Shown one piece after another: positions 35,503-44,486 of a stretch of 64,000 bases of DNA. Both the position numbers and the translations under genes were made by a program. Origin of the DNA: Halorientalis pallida (GTDB taxonomy: Archaea > Halobacteriota > Halobacteria > Halobacteriales > Haloarculaceae); assembly GCF_004118325.1 (NCBI RefSeq), contig NZ_RDFA01000009.1, positions 54,900 through 118,899 of the forward strand, given 5' to 3'. The notes under the pieces were generated by a model. The model worked only from the letters and a program-made list of their open reading frames with translations, did not search any database and was not told where the DNA came from. The number at the start of each line of letters is the position of its first letter. The stretch's first letter is position 1.

Positions 35503-36450
35503 TTACCGGAAGAGGTCGTAGGTGTCGATCTCGGCAGTGACGACGGCCGTGCGCCCGTTCTGGTTCACGTTGACGTTCCGGGCCCGGGTGAACGCGCCGC
35601 CCGTGTCGTTGGCCTCGATCCAGTCGTCGACGTCGCCGGTGTCCACGTCGCCCTCGGAGTCGAAGACGAACACCCACTGGCGACTCGTCGTGTCTCCGTC
35701 GACGGTCCAGGACTGACCGCTGGCGACCTGTCCCTCGAAGACGCCCGTTTCCGCGCCGGCCCGGCCCGAACCGACCTCGTCGCGGGTCCCACCACTGACG
35801 TTGGTTCCGCTGTTCAGCGTGTTCACGAGCGTCGACAGGTCTTCGTTCTCGTTGACGGCCCGGGTCCCACTCCCACCCTTGGTGTCGATGATTCCTTCGA
35901 CCACGTCGGTGGCCGCGACCGCGTCCCAGTCGGCACCGAACCCTGGCTCGACGCGCTGGCCGAACACGATCGCACTGTCCGAGACGGCCACCGCCTGTGA
36001 GGGCGTGTCGCGGTCGGCCGGGACGTACAGTTCGTACCCGCTGTAGCTCCCGTCGCTCTCGTACTCCGTGCTGGCGTCGTCTTCGAGTTCGGCGACGACC
36101 TCGGCCGTGTCGTACGACCCCGTCAGGACGCGCCCCTCGGGCAGATCGAGGTCCATGGTCACGGACCGGTCAGTGAGTCCGACCGCGCCGTAGTTCGTGG
36201 CGAGCGAACTGTAGGTACTCGGATAGAACGACTTGCGACTGTCGTAGATTTCCTTCTGGTTCGTCGCGTCGAAGTCCAGACTGTCGGCGTCCTGGTCGAA
36301 CTGGTCGGCCGGGTAGGCCCACTGCTGGTAGTCACCCAGTCCGCCACCGCCGACGAACGGGATGGCGTCCGTGACCGCACCACAACCCGCGAGTGCACCT
36401 GTACCCATCACAGCACTGGCGGTCAGAAACCGCCGACGTGTCTGTTCCAT
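35503..36450 (-). CDS. Tat-exported lipoprotein, paralogue A
   Basis: 315 residues. The start MEQTRRRFLTASAVMGTGA combines a twin-arginine signal with a lipobox (ALAGC), so it is exported folded and lipid-anchored. The mature part begins with VTDAIPFVGGGGLGDYQQW and is a beta-rich soluble domain of unknown family, with VFVFDSEGDVDTGDVDDWIE near its end. It is a tandem paralogue of the gene at 36581; the first 40 residues are nearly identical and the rest about 40 percent. The longer open frame to 36843 is rejected because it lacks the Tat signal. Confidence 0.75.
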   Translation of the reverse strand: MEQTRRRFLTASAVMGTGALAGCGAVTDAIPFVGGGGLGDYQQWAYPADQFDQDADSLDFDATNQKEIYDSRKSFYPSTYSSLATNYGAVGLTDRSVTMDLDLPEGRVLTGSYDTAEVVAELEDDASTEYESDGSYSGYELYVPADRDTPSQAVAVSDSAIVFGQRVEPGFGADWDAVAATDVVEGIIDTKGGSGTRAVNENEDLSTLVNTLNSGTNVSGGTRDEVGSGRAGAETGVFEGQVASGQSWTVDGDTTSRQWVFVFDSEGDVDTGDVDDWIEANDTGGAFTRARNVNVNQNGRTAVVTAEIDTYDLFR

Positions 36451-36468
36451 GTACTCTTTCTGTATGGT

Positions 36469-36490
36469 ATCACATAAAATATATTCGATA
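36469..36490 (-). promoter_or_regulatory. Duplicated promoter element, copy A
   Basis: A 22-nt A+T-rich block, identical at every base to 37595-37616, sits about 20-40 nt upstream of both lipoprotein starts. On the minus strand its core reads tatattttatgtga and contains the TATA box, giving a leader of a few nt. The duplication therefore included the promoter. Confidence 0.7.
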
Positions 36491-36580
36491 GTAACTACCA
36501 GACGTACGCGGTAGGCCGCCCGTGAGGCGGGAGAGCGGATCGTTGCGGGGAATCGAGGTCGGGTCGGCGGCCCTACGGCG

Positions 36581-37576
36581 TCACTCGCCGCCGGTCCCGA
36601 GGTTGGGTGAGGTGTAGGTGTCCGACGTGGCGGTGATCGTGATCGTTCGGCCGCTCTGTTCGACCTGGACGTCCCTGGCACGGGCGAACTGGCCGCTGTT
36701 GTCGTTGAACTCGACGTAGTCGTCGACTGCGCCGGTGTCGGCGTCGCTCTCCGAGTCGAAGACGAACACCGACTGGGATTCGGTCGTCGCGCCGTTGATC
36801 GTGGAGGCCTGCCCGTTGGCGACGAGTCCCTCGAACTCGCCACTGTCTTCGTCTGCGTCGTCGGAACTGACCGGTTCGTCCCGGACGGTCGCGGTGAGGA
36901 AACTGCTGCCGCTGAGTGAACTGACCAGGGCTCCGAAGTCGTCGTTCGCGTTCACGTAGCGGTTGGCGCTGCCGGCTTTCGTGTCGACGATGCCCTGCAC
37001 CACGTCCGTGGCCGCGACCGAATCCGAGTCGGAGCCGAAGTTGTCGACTCGCTGGCCCTGGACGACGGCGTCACCGGAGACGCCGAACGCGTCCGGTGAC
37101 TCCCCGACGTCGGACTGGACGTACAGGTCGAACCCGCTGTGGCTGCCGTCGCTCTCGTACTCGGTGCTCGAGTCGTCTTCGAGTTCGGCGGTGACCTCGC
37201 TCCGCTCGAACGACCCGGTGAGGACCAGTCCTTCGGGCACGCTGAGCAGCATCGAGACGTTCCGCGGGAGAATCCCCGTGTTCGACGCGAAGTTCGTCGA
37301 CAGGGAGTTGTACGTGCTGGGGAACAGTTCCTTGCGGTTCTCGTAGACTGCCTGCTGGTTGATCGCGAAGATACTCAACGCGACGTTCTCGTCCCCGAAG
37401 TCCCCGCCACTGTCGGAACTGGCGAACCGATCCGGCTCGTAGACCCAGTCCTGGTAGTCACCCAGCCCGCCACCGCCGACGAACGGAATCGCGTCCGTGA
37501 CCGCACTGCAACCCGCGAGTGCACCTGTCCCGAGTGCCGCACTGGCGGTCAGAAACCGCCGACGTGTCTGTTCCAT
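36581..37576 (-). CDS. Tat-exported lipoprotein, paralogue B
   Basis: 331 residues, start MEQTRRRFLTASAALGTGA with lipobox ALAGC and the same GLGDYQ opening as paralogue A. The mature domain shares STEYESDG, VAATDVVQGIVDTKAGS and VFVFDSESDADTGAVDDYVE with it, but differs elsewhere. The function is unknown. The pair probably arose by tandem duplication, and each copy keeps its own promoter. It might serve as an extracytoplasmic ligand binder, but no transporter is adjacent. Confidence 0.75.
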   Translation of the reverse strand: MEQTRRRFLTASAALGTGALAGCSAVTDAIPFVGGGGLGDYQDWVYEPDRFASSDSGGDFGDENVALSIFAINQQAVYENRKELFPSTYNSLSTNFASNTGILPRNVSMLLSVPEGLVLTGSFERSEVTAELEDDSSTEYESDGSHSGFDLYVQSDVGESPDAFGVSGDAVVQGQRVDNFGSDSDSVAATDVVQGIVDTKAGSANRYVNANDDFGALVSSLSGSSFLTATVRDEPVSSDDADEDSGEFEGLVANGQASTINGATTESQSVFVFDSESDADTGAVDDYVEFNDNSGQFARARDVQVEQSGRTITITATSDTYTSPNLGTGGE

Positions 37577-37594
37577 GCCGTATTCCTGTATGCA

Positions 37595-37616
37595 ATCACA
37601 TAAAATATATTCGATA
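37595..37616 (-). promoter_or_regulatory. Duplicated promoter element, copy B
   Basis: Identical over 22 nt to the block at 36469-36490, with the TATA core (atatattttat on the minus strand) about 26-34 nt before the ATG at 37576. A ctgtat hexamer lies on the start-codon side in both copies. Identity across the promoter while the coding parts have diverged suggests selection for common control. Confidence 0.7.
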
Positions 37617-37666
37617 ATATATGTCCGACAGCGATCACGCGACAGCTACGTCCGGTAGCTGGCCGC

Positions 37667-38317
37667 TCAGACGCCGTCGAGTTCGAACAGTCGGAGCTTG
37701 AGATACAGTCGGATCATGAGCAGGACGATACAGCCGAGGAAGGAGGCGACGGCCAGTTCGACGACGGACAGGCCAGTGCCCGAGGCTGCGAAGGGGTTGA
37801 CGCCGTCCATCGCCTGCACGTAGGTCCCGACGGCCGCACCGCCGCCGAGGCCGAGCAGGAAGTAGACGACGGTCAGCCCGATGGCCAGGCCGCCGGTACC
37901 GAACGCCAGGTAGGACGCGAAGTCCTCGACGTTGAGGATCGCCTGTGCCTCCGTCTCGTCGAGCGGATGGTTCCGGATGCGGTACAGCGCAGCGCCGACG
38001 AGCAGGAGGGCGGTGAACGTCACGATACCCGCACCGACGAGTCCCAGGATCAACACCTTCGGCGAGGCCGTCGCCGGATCGGCCGACGGCACGTACTCTA
38101 GAACCGTCGCCGGAAAGAGCAGATAGATCGGCAAGAGCAGTGTGAGACCACCCAGGAGGAGGCTCTGCCAGGTCAGCTTCGTGATCGTCGGCTGGGAGAA
38201 GTACGTCCGCCGCTGGAGACGTAACTGGTCGTACATCGATCCCGAGAGAATCGCACTCGTGATGTCGTCGGCGGCGGCGTCGTCGGCGTCGTCCGTGTCG
38301 TCCGTATCGTCTGTCAT
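37667..38317 (-). CDS. Four-helix integral membrane protein of unknown function
   Basis: 216 residues. The first 20 are Asp-rich (MTDDTDDTDDADDAA). Four hydrophobic segments follow, near 52-72, 88-112, 135-158 and 182-205. The hydrophilic loop holds RNHPLDETEAQAIL. No motif links it to a transporter or enzyme family. The ATG at 38317 lies about 45 nt after a clear TATA (gatttatacc on the minus strand). A 12-bp perfect palindrome falls between the TATA and the start. Confidence 0.7.
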   Translation of the reverse strand: MTDDTDDTDDADDAAADDITSAILSGSMYDQLRLQRRTYFSQPTITKLTWQSLLLGGLTLLLPIYLLFPATVLEYVPSADPATASPKVLILGLVGAGIVTFTALLLVGAALYRIRNHPLDETEAQAILNVEDFASYLAFGTGGLAIGLTVVYFLLGLGGGAAVGTYVQAMDGVNPFAASGTGLSVVELAVASFLGCIVLLMIRLYLKLRLFELDGV

Positions 38318-38343
38318 GGCTATTCGGTCGTCTCGCGTTCCGG

Positions 38344-38355
38344 AATTTCGAAATT
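38344..38355. promoter_or_regulatory. Perfect palindrome AATTTCGAAATT, possible operator
   Basis: A 12-bp perfect palindrome sits just downstream of the TATA box (38359-38368) of the minus-strand membrane-protein gene, near the predicted transcription start. A regulator bound here would block initiation. Only position and symmetry support this. Confidence 0.35.
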
Positions 38356-38462
38356 GTAGGTATAAATCTTTTGGTCACCTCCACCACCGAGTCGACCGCA
38401 ACAGGGGTCCACGATTGTCGGAACACGTGCACGATTTCCGCCCGACAGCGGGCGGGTCGGAT

Positions 38463-39887
38463 TCAACGGTTCAGCGTGTGGATCGCCTGCCCCATCGCGT
38501 TGGCAGCCGCCTCCATCACCGCCTCCGAGAGCGTCGGGTGGGTGTGCACGGTCGCGACCAGATCCTCCAGCGTGGCCCCCATCTCGATGGCCAGCCCGAC
38601 CTCGGCGATCAACTCCGACGCTTCCGGGCTCACGATCTGTGCCCCGAGGACGAAGCCGTCGGTCTCGTCGGCGACGATCCGGACGAACCCGTCGGTGTCG
38701 TCGTGTGTCAGCGCCCGCCCGGACGCCCGGAGGGGTAACTCCCCGACGACGGGCGAAAAGCCCGCGTCCTCGGCCTCGCTCTCGGTCAACCCGACCGTCC
38801 CGATCTCGGGGTCGGTGAACACTGCCGCGGGGATCGCCTGCTGGTCCAGCGCGGCCGGTTCGCCCGCGATCACCTCCGCCGCGACCTCGCCGGCTTTCAT
38901 TCCCTCGTGGGCGAGCATCGGCTCGCCGGCCACGTCGCCGACGGCGAAGACGTGATCCACGTTCGTGCGCGCGCGGTCGTCCGTCGGCACGAACCCGTTC
39001 TCGTCGGTCTCGACGCCCGCCGCGTCCAGATCCACGGTGTCGGTCACCGGTTCGCGACCCACCGCGACCAGTGCCTTCGTAGCCTCGTACTCCGAAACCG
39101 TGCCGTCCTCGCCCTCGGTGACGACCGTCAGTCCCTCCTCACGTTCCTCCCAGTCGGCGGCGGCCTCCTCGAAGTGGAAGTCGACGCCGAGTGACTTCGC
39201 GCGCTGGGTGACCACGCGGGTCACGTCGGCCTCGTACCCCGGAAGCGCCTGATCCAGCGCTTCGACGACCGTGACGTCGCTCCCGGCCTTCGCGAAGACC
39301 GTCGCCAGTTCCATGCCGATGTAGCCTGCCCCGACCACGAGCAACTCGTCGGGCACCGACTCCAGCGCGAGCGCGTGCCGGGAGGAGAGGATCAGGTCGC
39401 CGTCGAACGGCAGGGCGGGGAGTTCGACCGGCCGGCTCCCCGTCGCGACGACGGCGTGTTCGAACTCGATGGATTCCGAACCCTGCCCCTCACCACCGTG
39501 GGCCACTCTCGCTGTATTCTCGTCGGCGAATTCGGCGGTGCCGTCCACGAGGTTGACGCCGTTGCCCTTGCAGAGCCGTTCGACGCCGGTGGTGAGCTGG
39601 TCGACCACCCCGTCTTTCCAGGCGGTCATGCCGGCCATGTCGATGGCGGGGTCGGCGTGGACGCCCATGTGTTCGGCCTCGCGGGCCTCGTGGGCCACGT
39701 CCGTTGCCGAGACGAGTGCCTTCGAGGGAATACAGCCGTGATTGAGACAGGTCCCGCCGTAGGCGTCCTTTTCGACGAGGGTCACGTCCAGATCGAGCTG
39801 GGCGGCCCGGATCGCCGCCACGTACCCGCCGGGGCCCGCGCCGATTACCAGTACGTCGGTGCCAGTCGCGATATCGCCGACGACCAT
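38463..39887 (-). CDS. lpdA: Dihydrolipoyl dehydrogenase (E3)
   Basis: 474 residues of flavoprotein disulfide reductase. The FAD site is VLVIGAGPGGYVAAIRAAQ near 12, the redox disulfide is GGTCLNHGCIPSKAL near 46, the NAD site is ELLVVGAGYIGMELATVF near 185, and the catalytic dyad HTHPTLSEAV lies near 450. It reoxidises the lipoyl group of the E2 subunit. It lies downstream of E1-E2 on the same strand but is separated from E2 by a gene on the opposite strand, so it needs its own promoter. The ATG at 39887 is chosen over the longer upstream frame. Confidence 0.96.
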   Translation of the reverse strand: MVVGDIATGTDVLVIGAGPGGYVAAIRAAQLDLDVTLVEKDAYGGTCLNHGCIPSKALVSATDVAHEAREAEHMGVHADPAIDMAGMTAWKDGVVDQLTTGVERLCKGNGVNLVDGTAEFADENTARVAHGGEGQGSESIEFEHAVVATGSRPVELPALPFDGDLILSSRHALALESVPDELLVVGAGYIGMELATVFAKAGSDVTVVEALDQALPGYEADVTRVVTQRAKSLGVDFHFEEAAADWEEREEGLTVVTEGEDGTVSEYEATKALVAVGREPVTDTVDLDAAGVETDENGFVPTDDRARTNVDHVFAVGDVAGEPMLAHEGMKAGEVAAEVIAGEPAALDQQAIPAAVFTDPEIGTVGLTESEAEDAGFSPVVGELPLRASGRALTHDDTDGFVRIVADETDGFVLGAQIVSPEASELIAEVGLAIEMGATLEDLVATVHTHPTLSEAVMEAAANAMGQAIHTLNR

Positions 39888-39960
39888 ACCACGGCAACGC
39901 ACCCCCGGACTTTGAGTGTGCGGGTTGGCTTTATTCCTCGCCGGGCCGACGAATCGGAGT

Positions 39961-40506
39961 ATGGAGGAACGCCTGTTCAAACAGACCGACGAGCGCGACG
40001 CCGCCGAGACGGCCGCCCTGTTGCGCTCGCTCGCCGACGACCTCGAATCGGGGACCGGCTTCGACGCGCTTGCCGGCGAAACCCTCGACGTCGGCGTCCC
40101 GACCGGGATGACCGTCGACGTCGAACTCGACCGCGACACCGACGCCGAGCAACTCGAACTGGAGGTCGAACTGGTGTGGGGCCCCGACGACGAGCGCCCC
40201 GTGACCGCGGGACGGACCGACGAGTCCGGCGAGAGCACCGGAACCAACGACCCGGACGGCACGGTCACCACCGACTCGACCACGAATCCGACGGGCCGGG
40301 CGGCCGCCGAACCCGGGCCCGCCTCGCAGGCCACCTTCGAGTTGTTCCGGGACAAGGCCGACGAGTGGCGCTGGCGGCTCCGCCACCGCAACGGCAACAT
40401 CGTCGCCGACAGCGGGGAGGGATACGCCCGCCGCAAGGACGCGGTGAACGGCCTGGAGAGCGTCCAGCGCAACGCACCCGGTGCCGACGTGGAGATCGAG
40501 GAGTAG
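39961..40506 (+). CDS. Amphi-Trp plus HVO_2922/DUF1508-type domain protein
   Basis: 181 residues. The N-terminal half (MEERLFKQTDERDAAETAAL to TVDVELDRD) resembles the amphi-Trp domain. An acidic Thr-rich linker follows at about 80-118. The C-terminal half (ATFELFRDKADEWRWRLRHR, then NGNIVADSGEGYARRKDAV) is the YegP-like DUF1508/HVO_2922 fold, which in relatives forms small dimers of unknown role. It lies on the plus strand between E2 and E3 of the dehydrogenase, divergent from E3 and convergent with E2. A TATA-like ctttatt lies about 30 nt before the ATG. Confidence 0.8.
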   Translation: MEERLFKQTDERDAAETAALLRSLADDLESGTGFDALAGETLDVGVPTGMTVDVELDRDTDAEQLELEVELVWGPDDERPVTAGRTDESGESTGTNDPDGTVTTDSTTNPTGRAAAEPGPASQATFELFRDKADEWRWRLRHRNGNIVADSGEGYARRKDAVNGLESVQRNAPGADVEIEE

Positions 40507-40524
40507 CGTCGATCCGCGGGATCG

Positions 40525-42150
40525 CTACTCCAGCAGGAGCAGGGTCGGGTCCCGCAGGTACTCCTTCAGCGTGTTCGTGAACCGGGCGGCCTCCGCGCCG
40601 TCGATCACGCGGTGGTCGATCGAGAGCGAGAGGGTCATGACGTGGCGGGGGACGACTTCGTCCTCACCGTCCTCGCGCTCCACGACCCACGGCCGTTTCT
40701 CGATGGCTCCGAGTCCGAGGATGGCGGTCTCGGGGTAGTTGATGATCGGTGTGGCGTACTCGCCGCCGATGGCCCCGAAGTTGGTGATGGTGAAGGTGCC
40801 GCCCTGCATCTCCTCGCGGGCGATCGAGCGGTCGCGCGCCCGCGCGACGAGTTCGTTGGCCTCGCTGGCGATGGACAGGAGCGACTTCTCGCCCGCCCCG
40901 TCCAGGACCGGAACCATCAGCCCGGCGTCGGTGGCGGTGGCGATGCCGACGTTGTAGTCGCCCCGCTTGACGATCTCCTCATTGTCTTCGTCCAGTTGGG
41001 AGTTGAGAATCGGGTACTCCCGGAGCGCGGCGACGACGGCCTTCACGACGAAGGGCAGGTACGTGAGTTTGATACCCCGCTCTTCGGCTCGCTCCGCGAG
41101 ATCCTCGCGGGTCTCGACCAGCCGGGTCACGTCGACCTGATCGTGGTGGGTCACGTGGGGCGCGGTGAACTTCGACTGCTCCATCTGCTGGCCGATGGTC
41201 CGGCGCACCCCGCGGTAGGGCACCCGCTCTTCGGTGCCGGCCGCGACTTCGGCGCGATCCGGCTCGGCCGCCTGGGCCGCCCCGCCCCCGCCGCCCGCCG
41301 AAACCGCCTCGGCGTCCGCTCGCTGGGCCGCCCGCTGGGACTCGGCGTACTGCTGGACGGCCTCGGTCGTCACGACGGCCTCGCCGTCGCGTTCCTCGGT
41401 CGCGGGCACCGCGTCGATGTCCACGTCGAGTTCCTCGGCCACGCCACGGGTCGCCGGAGTCGCCAGCGTCCGGTCGCGGTCGACCGGCTCGGTCTCCGTC
41501 GGGGCCGCCGCGCTCTCCGTCGTCGGCTGACTTCCCTCGACGACGGTCGGCTGTGCGCCACCCAGCGGTTCCTCCGCCTCGGCGATGGCGGCCTCGGCTT
41601 CGTCGCCGACAGCCGTCGCGTCGGCATCGGCTGTCTCCCTCTCGGCGGTCGGTTCGGCTTCCTCGGGTTCGTCCGCGTCGGCCTCGGCCGCGGTGTGCAC
41701 GTCCATCTCCGTGATGCGACCGCCGGGGCCCGACCCGTCGACGGCGGCGAGATCGACGCCGAGTTCGCGGGCCAGTCGCCGGGCGCTGGGCGCGGCGAAC
41801 ACCCGACCGCCCGACTCGCCGTTCGTACTCGGGGCTGCGGGGTCCTCGGCTGTTTCACCGCCCTCCGCTGGCTCGGGTGCCGCCGCCTCGCCGGCCTCCT
41901 CGGCGGCCTCACCCTCGACGTTGAACACGATGATGACCTCGCCGACGGGGACCACGTCGCCGGCCTCGGCGCGCAGTTCTTTGACCGTCCCGTTCACCGG
42001 CGAGGGGACCTCGACGACGGCCTTGTCGGTCTCGACCTCGGCGACGGGCTGGTCCTCCGAGACGGGATCGCCGGGGCCGACGAGCCACTGGACGATCTCG
42101 CCCTCGGCGACGCCCTCGCCCACGTCGGGGAGTTTGAACTCGCGGACCAT
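40525..42150 (-). CDS. pdhC: 2-oxoacid dehydrogenase E2 (dihydrolipoamide acyltransferase)
   Basis: 541 residues. One lipoyl domain lies at 1-75 with the lipoylation site VETDKAVVEVPSP. Two peripheral-subunit-binding domains follow: FAAPSARRLARELGVDLAAV (near 115) and LATPATRGVAEELDVDIDAV (near 230). They are separated by Ala/Glu-rich linkers. The catalytic acyltransferase domain (about 310-541) ends with the active-site DHRVIDGAEAARF. Two binding domains are more than the usual one. Stop-to-start spacing with E1beta is one base. The acyl substrate is not certain, because haloarchaea oxidise pyruvate by ferredoxin oxidoreductase. Confidence 0.93.
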   Translation of the reverse strand: MVREFKLPDVGEGVAEGEIVQWLVGPGDPVSEDQPVAEVETDKAVVEVPSPVNGTVKELRAEAGDVVPVGEVIIVFNVEGEAAEEAGEAAAPEPAEGGETAEDPAAPSTNGESGGRVFAAPSARRLARELGVDLAAVDGSGPGGRITEMDVHTAAEADADEPEEAEPTAERETADADATAVGDEAEAAIAEAEEPLGGAQPTVVEGSQPTTESAAAPTETEPVDRDRTLATPATRGVAEELDVDIDAVPATEERDGEAVVTTEAVQQYAESQRAAQRADAEAVSAGGGGGAAQAAEPDRAEVAAGTEERVPYRGVRRTIGQQMEQSKFTAPHVTHHDQVDVTRLVETREDLAERAEERGIKLTYLPFVVKAVVAALREYPILNSQLDEDNEEIVKRGDYNVGIATATDAGLMVPVLDGAGEKSLLSIASEANELVARARDRSIAREEMQGGTFTITNFGAIGGEYATPIINYPETAILGLGAIEKRPWVVEREDGEDEVVPRHVMTLSLSIDHRVIDGAEAARFTNTLKEYLRDPTLLLLE

Positions 42151-42151
42151 C

Positions 42152-43159
42152 CTAGAACTCCACGGTCTCGCGGATGCCGTCCTCGATGCGCGCGGCCTCG
42201 GGCAGGTAGTAATCCTCCAGCGCGTACAGCGGGTAGGGCGTGTCGAAGCCCGTCACCCGGTTGATGGGGGCCTCCTGGTAGAGCAGGACGTCCTCCTGGA
42301 TGGTGGCGATGATCTCCCCCGCGAGGCCGCCCGTCTTGGGGGCCTCGTGGACGACGACCGCGCGCCCGGTCTTCTTGAACGACTCGACGATGGCCGCTTC
42401 GTCCATCGGCGAGAGCGTCCGGAGGTCGACCACCTCGCAGTCGATCCCCTCCTCGGCCAGGTTCTCGGCGGCCTCCATCGTCGGCCGAGTCATCGCGCCC
42501 CAGGTGAACACGGACACGTCCGTCCCCTCCCGGCGGACCGCGGCCTCGCCCAGCGGCACGGTGTAGGGCTCGTCGGGCACTTCCTCGCGGAACGCCCGGT
42601 AGATGAGTTTGGGTTCGAGGAAGATCACCGGGTCCGGATCGCGGATGGCGCTCGCGAGCAGTCCCTTCGTGTCGTAGGGGGTCGAGGGGATGACGACCTT
42701 GAGGCCGGCCTCGTGGACGAAGAAGGCCTCCTTGGACTCGGAGTGGTGTTCGGGTGCACGGATGCCGCCACCGTAGGGGGCCCGCACCACGAGCGGGCAG
42801 GTAAAGCGCCCCCGGCTTCGGGTGCGCAGGCGTGCGGCGTGGGAAACGATCTGGTCGAACGCGGGGTAGATGAACCCCATGAACTGGATCTCGGTCACCG
42901 GGCGGAGGCCGTAGGCGGCCATGCCGACGGCGGTGCCGACGATGCCGGATTCGGCCAGCGGCGTGTCGATCACTCGGTCGTCGCCGAACTCTTCGATGAG
43001 GCCCTGCGTGGCCCGGAAGACGCCGCCGTTCTCGCCCACGTCCTCGCCCATCACGAGGACGTCGTCGTCCCGTTGCATCTCGCCGTAGAGGCCGTCCCGA
43101 ACGGCCTGTACCAGCGTGAGATCCTGTGCCTCAGTCTCGGTGTCGGTTGCCTGACTCAT
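42152..43159 (-). CDS. pdhB: 2-oxoacid dehydrogenase E1 component, beta subunit
   Basis: 335 residues of transketolase-like beta subunit: LVQAVRDGLYGEMQRDDDVL, VMGEDVGENGGVFRATQGL, DTPLAESGIVGTAVGMAAYG and the conserved RAPYGGGIRAPEHHSES loop. With the alpha subunit it forms the thiamine-diphosphate site of the E1 decarboxylase. The ATG at 43159 lies immediately after the alpha stop at 43161, so the two are coupled. The longer upstream frame would run into the alpha gene. Confidence 0.94.
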   Translation of the reverse strand: MSQATDTETEAQDLTLVQAVRDGLYGEMQRDDDVLVMGEDVGENGGVFRATQGLIEEFGDDRVIDTPLAESGIVGTAVGMAAYGLRPVTEIQFMGFIYPAFDQIVSHAARLRTRSRGRFTCPLVVRAPYGGGIRAPEHHSESKEAFFVHEAGLKVVIPSTPYDTKGLLASAIRDPDPVIFLEPKLIYRAFREEVPDEPYTVPLGEAAVRREGTDVSVFTWGAMTRPTMEAAENLAEEGIDCEVVDLRTLSPMDEAAIVESFKKTGRAVVVHEAPKTGGLAGEIIATIQEDVLLYQEAPINRVTGFDTPYPLYALEDYYLPEAARIEDGIRETVEF

Positions 43160-43160
43160 G

Positions 43161-44267
43161 TTATTCGAGGAGGGCGTCGTCGCCGTGTCGCTCCCTGATG
43201 CGATCGAAGTACTCGAGCTGTTGCTGTAAGCGTTGGGGCATCTCCGCGTAGACGTGGGCGAACAGCTCTTCGGGTTCGGGGCGCTCGACCGACTCCGCCG
43301 CGTCGATGGCTTCGGCCACCGCATCGGTGTTCGCCTGCTCGATGGCGCTGACGGCTTCGTCGTCCAGCAGGCCGCGCTCCCGGAGGAACGTCTCCAGCCG
43401 CGGGATGGAGTCTCTGCGCTTCCACTCCTCGACCTCGTCGTCGTCCCGGTAGACCGAGGGATCGTCGGCGGTGGTGTGGGCCCCGAAGCGGTACTGGACG
43501 GCCTCGATCATCGTCGGCCGCAACTCGCCCTCGCCGGGGTCTTTTGCCTTCTCGACGGCATCGCGGGTGACCTGGTAGACGGCCAGCGGGTCCATCCCGT
43601 CGACCTGCACGCCCTCGAAGCCGTAGGCGTGGGCCTTCTGGGCCAGCGTCGCGCTCGCGGTCTGACGCTCGCGGGGCACCGAGATCGCCCACTGGTTGTT
43701 GTTACAGAAGAAGACGGTGGGTGTGTCGAACACGCCGGCGAAGTTCATGCCCTCGTGGAAGTCGCCCTCGCTGGTCGCGCCGTCCCCGAAGTAACAGAGG
43801 AAGGCCTTGCGCTCGCCCTTCAGCTTCGAGGCCCAGGCCGCCCCCGTCGCGTGAGGGACCTGCGTGGCGATGGGGACCGCCATCGTGAACATGTTGATCT
43901 CCTCGGGGACGGCGTTGCCACCCTCGTGGCCCATCCAGAACAGCAGGATCCGTTTGAGGGGGACGCCACGGATCAGCGCCGCCCCGGCCTCCCGGTAGCT
44001 CGGGAACAGCCAGTCCTCGGCGTCCAGCGCGTGGGCGCTCCCGACCTGCGAGGCCTCCTGGCCCGACAGTGGTGGGTACGTACCCATCCGACCCTGCCGC
44101 TGGAGGGACACAGCCCGCTGGTCGAAGTGGCGGGCTAATCTGATCTCACGGTACATTTCGACGAGTTCCTCGTCACCCAGATCCGGCACCGTCGCGCCCT
44201 CCCGGACCTGCCCGTCCTCGTCGAGGATCTCGACCCGATCACCCGGGTCACGCTGTAGGGTACTCAT
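43161..44267 (-). CDS. pdhA: 2-oxoacid dehydrogenase E1 component, alpha subunit
   Basis: 368 residues. The thiamine-diphosphate motif [20 protein letters not shown] ends in NNNQWAIS near 200. [15 protein letters not shown] near 275 is the phosphorylation-loop equivalent. [20 protein letters not shown] is the usual N-terminal domain. First gene of the alpha-beta-E2 operon. The ATG at 44267 is preceded by two candidate TATA elements in the 219-nt gap to lipA (ctttcgtta and ggctttttgcc-like runs). The complex may use branched-chain 2-oxoacids, pyruvate or acetoin-derived substrates. Sequence alone does not decide. Confidence 0.94.
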   Translation of the reverse strand: MSTLQRDPGDRVEILDEDGQVREGATVPDLGDEELVEMYREIRLARHFDQRAVSLQRQGRMGTYPPLSGQEASQVGSAHALDAEDWLFPSYREAGAALIRGVPLKRILLFWMGHEGGNAVPEEINMFTMAVPIATQVPHATGAAWASKLKGERKAFLCYFGDGATSEGDFHEGMNFAGVFDTPTVFFCNNNQWAISVPRERQTASATLAQKAHAYGFEGVQVDGMDPLAVYQVTRDAVEKAKDPGEGELRPTMIEAVQYRFGAHTTADDPSVYRDDDEVEEWKRRDSIPRLETFLRERGLLDDEAVSAIEQANTDAVAEAIDAAESVERPEPEELFAHVYAEMPQRLQQQLEYFDRIRERHGDDALLE

Positions 44268-44486
44268 ACTGACCTCCGACAACACATACCATACACGTCG
44301 CGTCGCTCGGTAATAGGCTTTTGCCAAATAGCTTTCGTTACCACGCAATCTTGCCCGCGCGACTCCGCGCTCGGGCGCTCAGGGCTGTGTATTCTGGAAC
44401 TTTCAGGTGTGGACTGGGTGCAGAAGTGGACGAACGTTTCGCGGCGCGTGCCGGCGCTGGGGCTGGTTCCCGACGACGAACACTAA

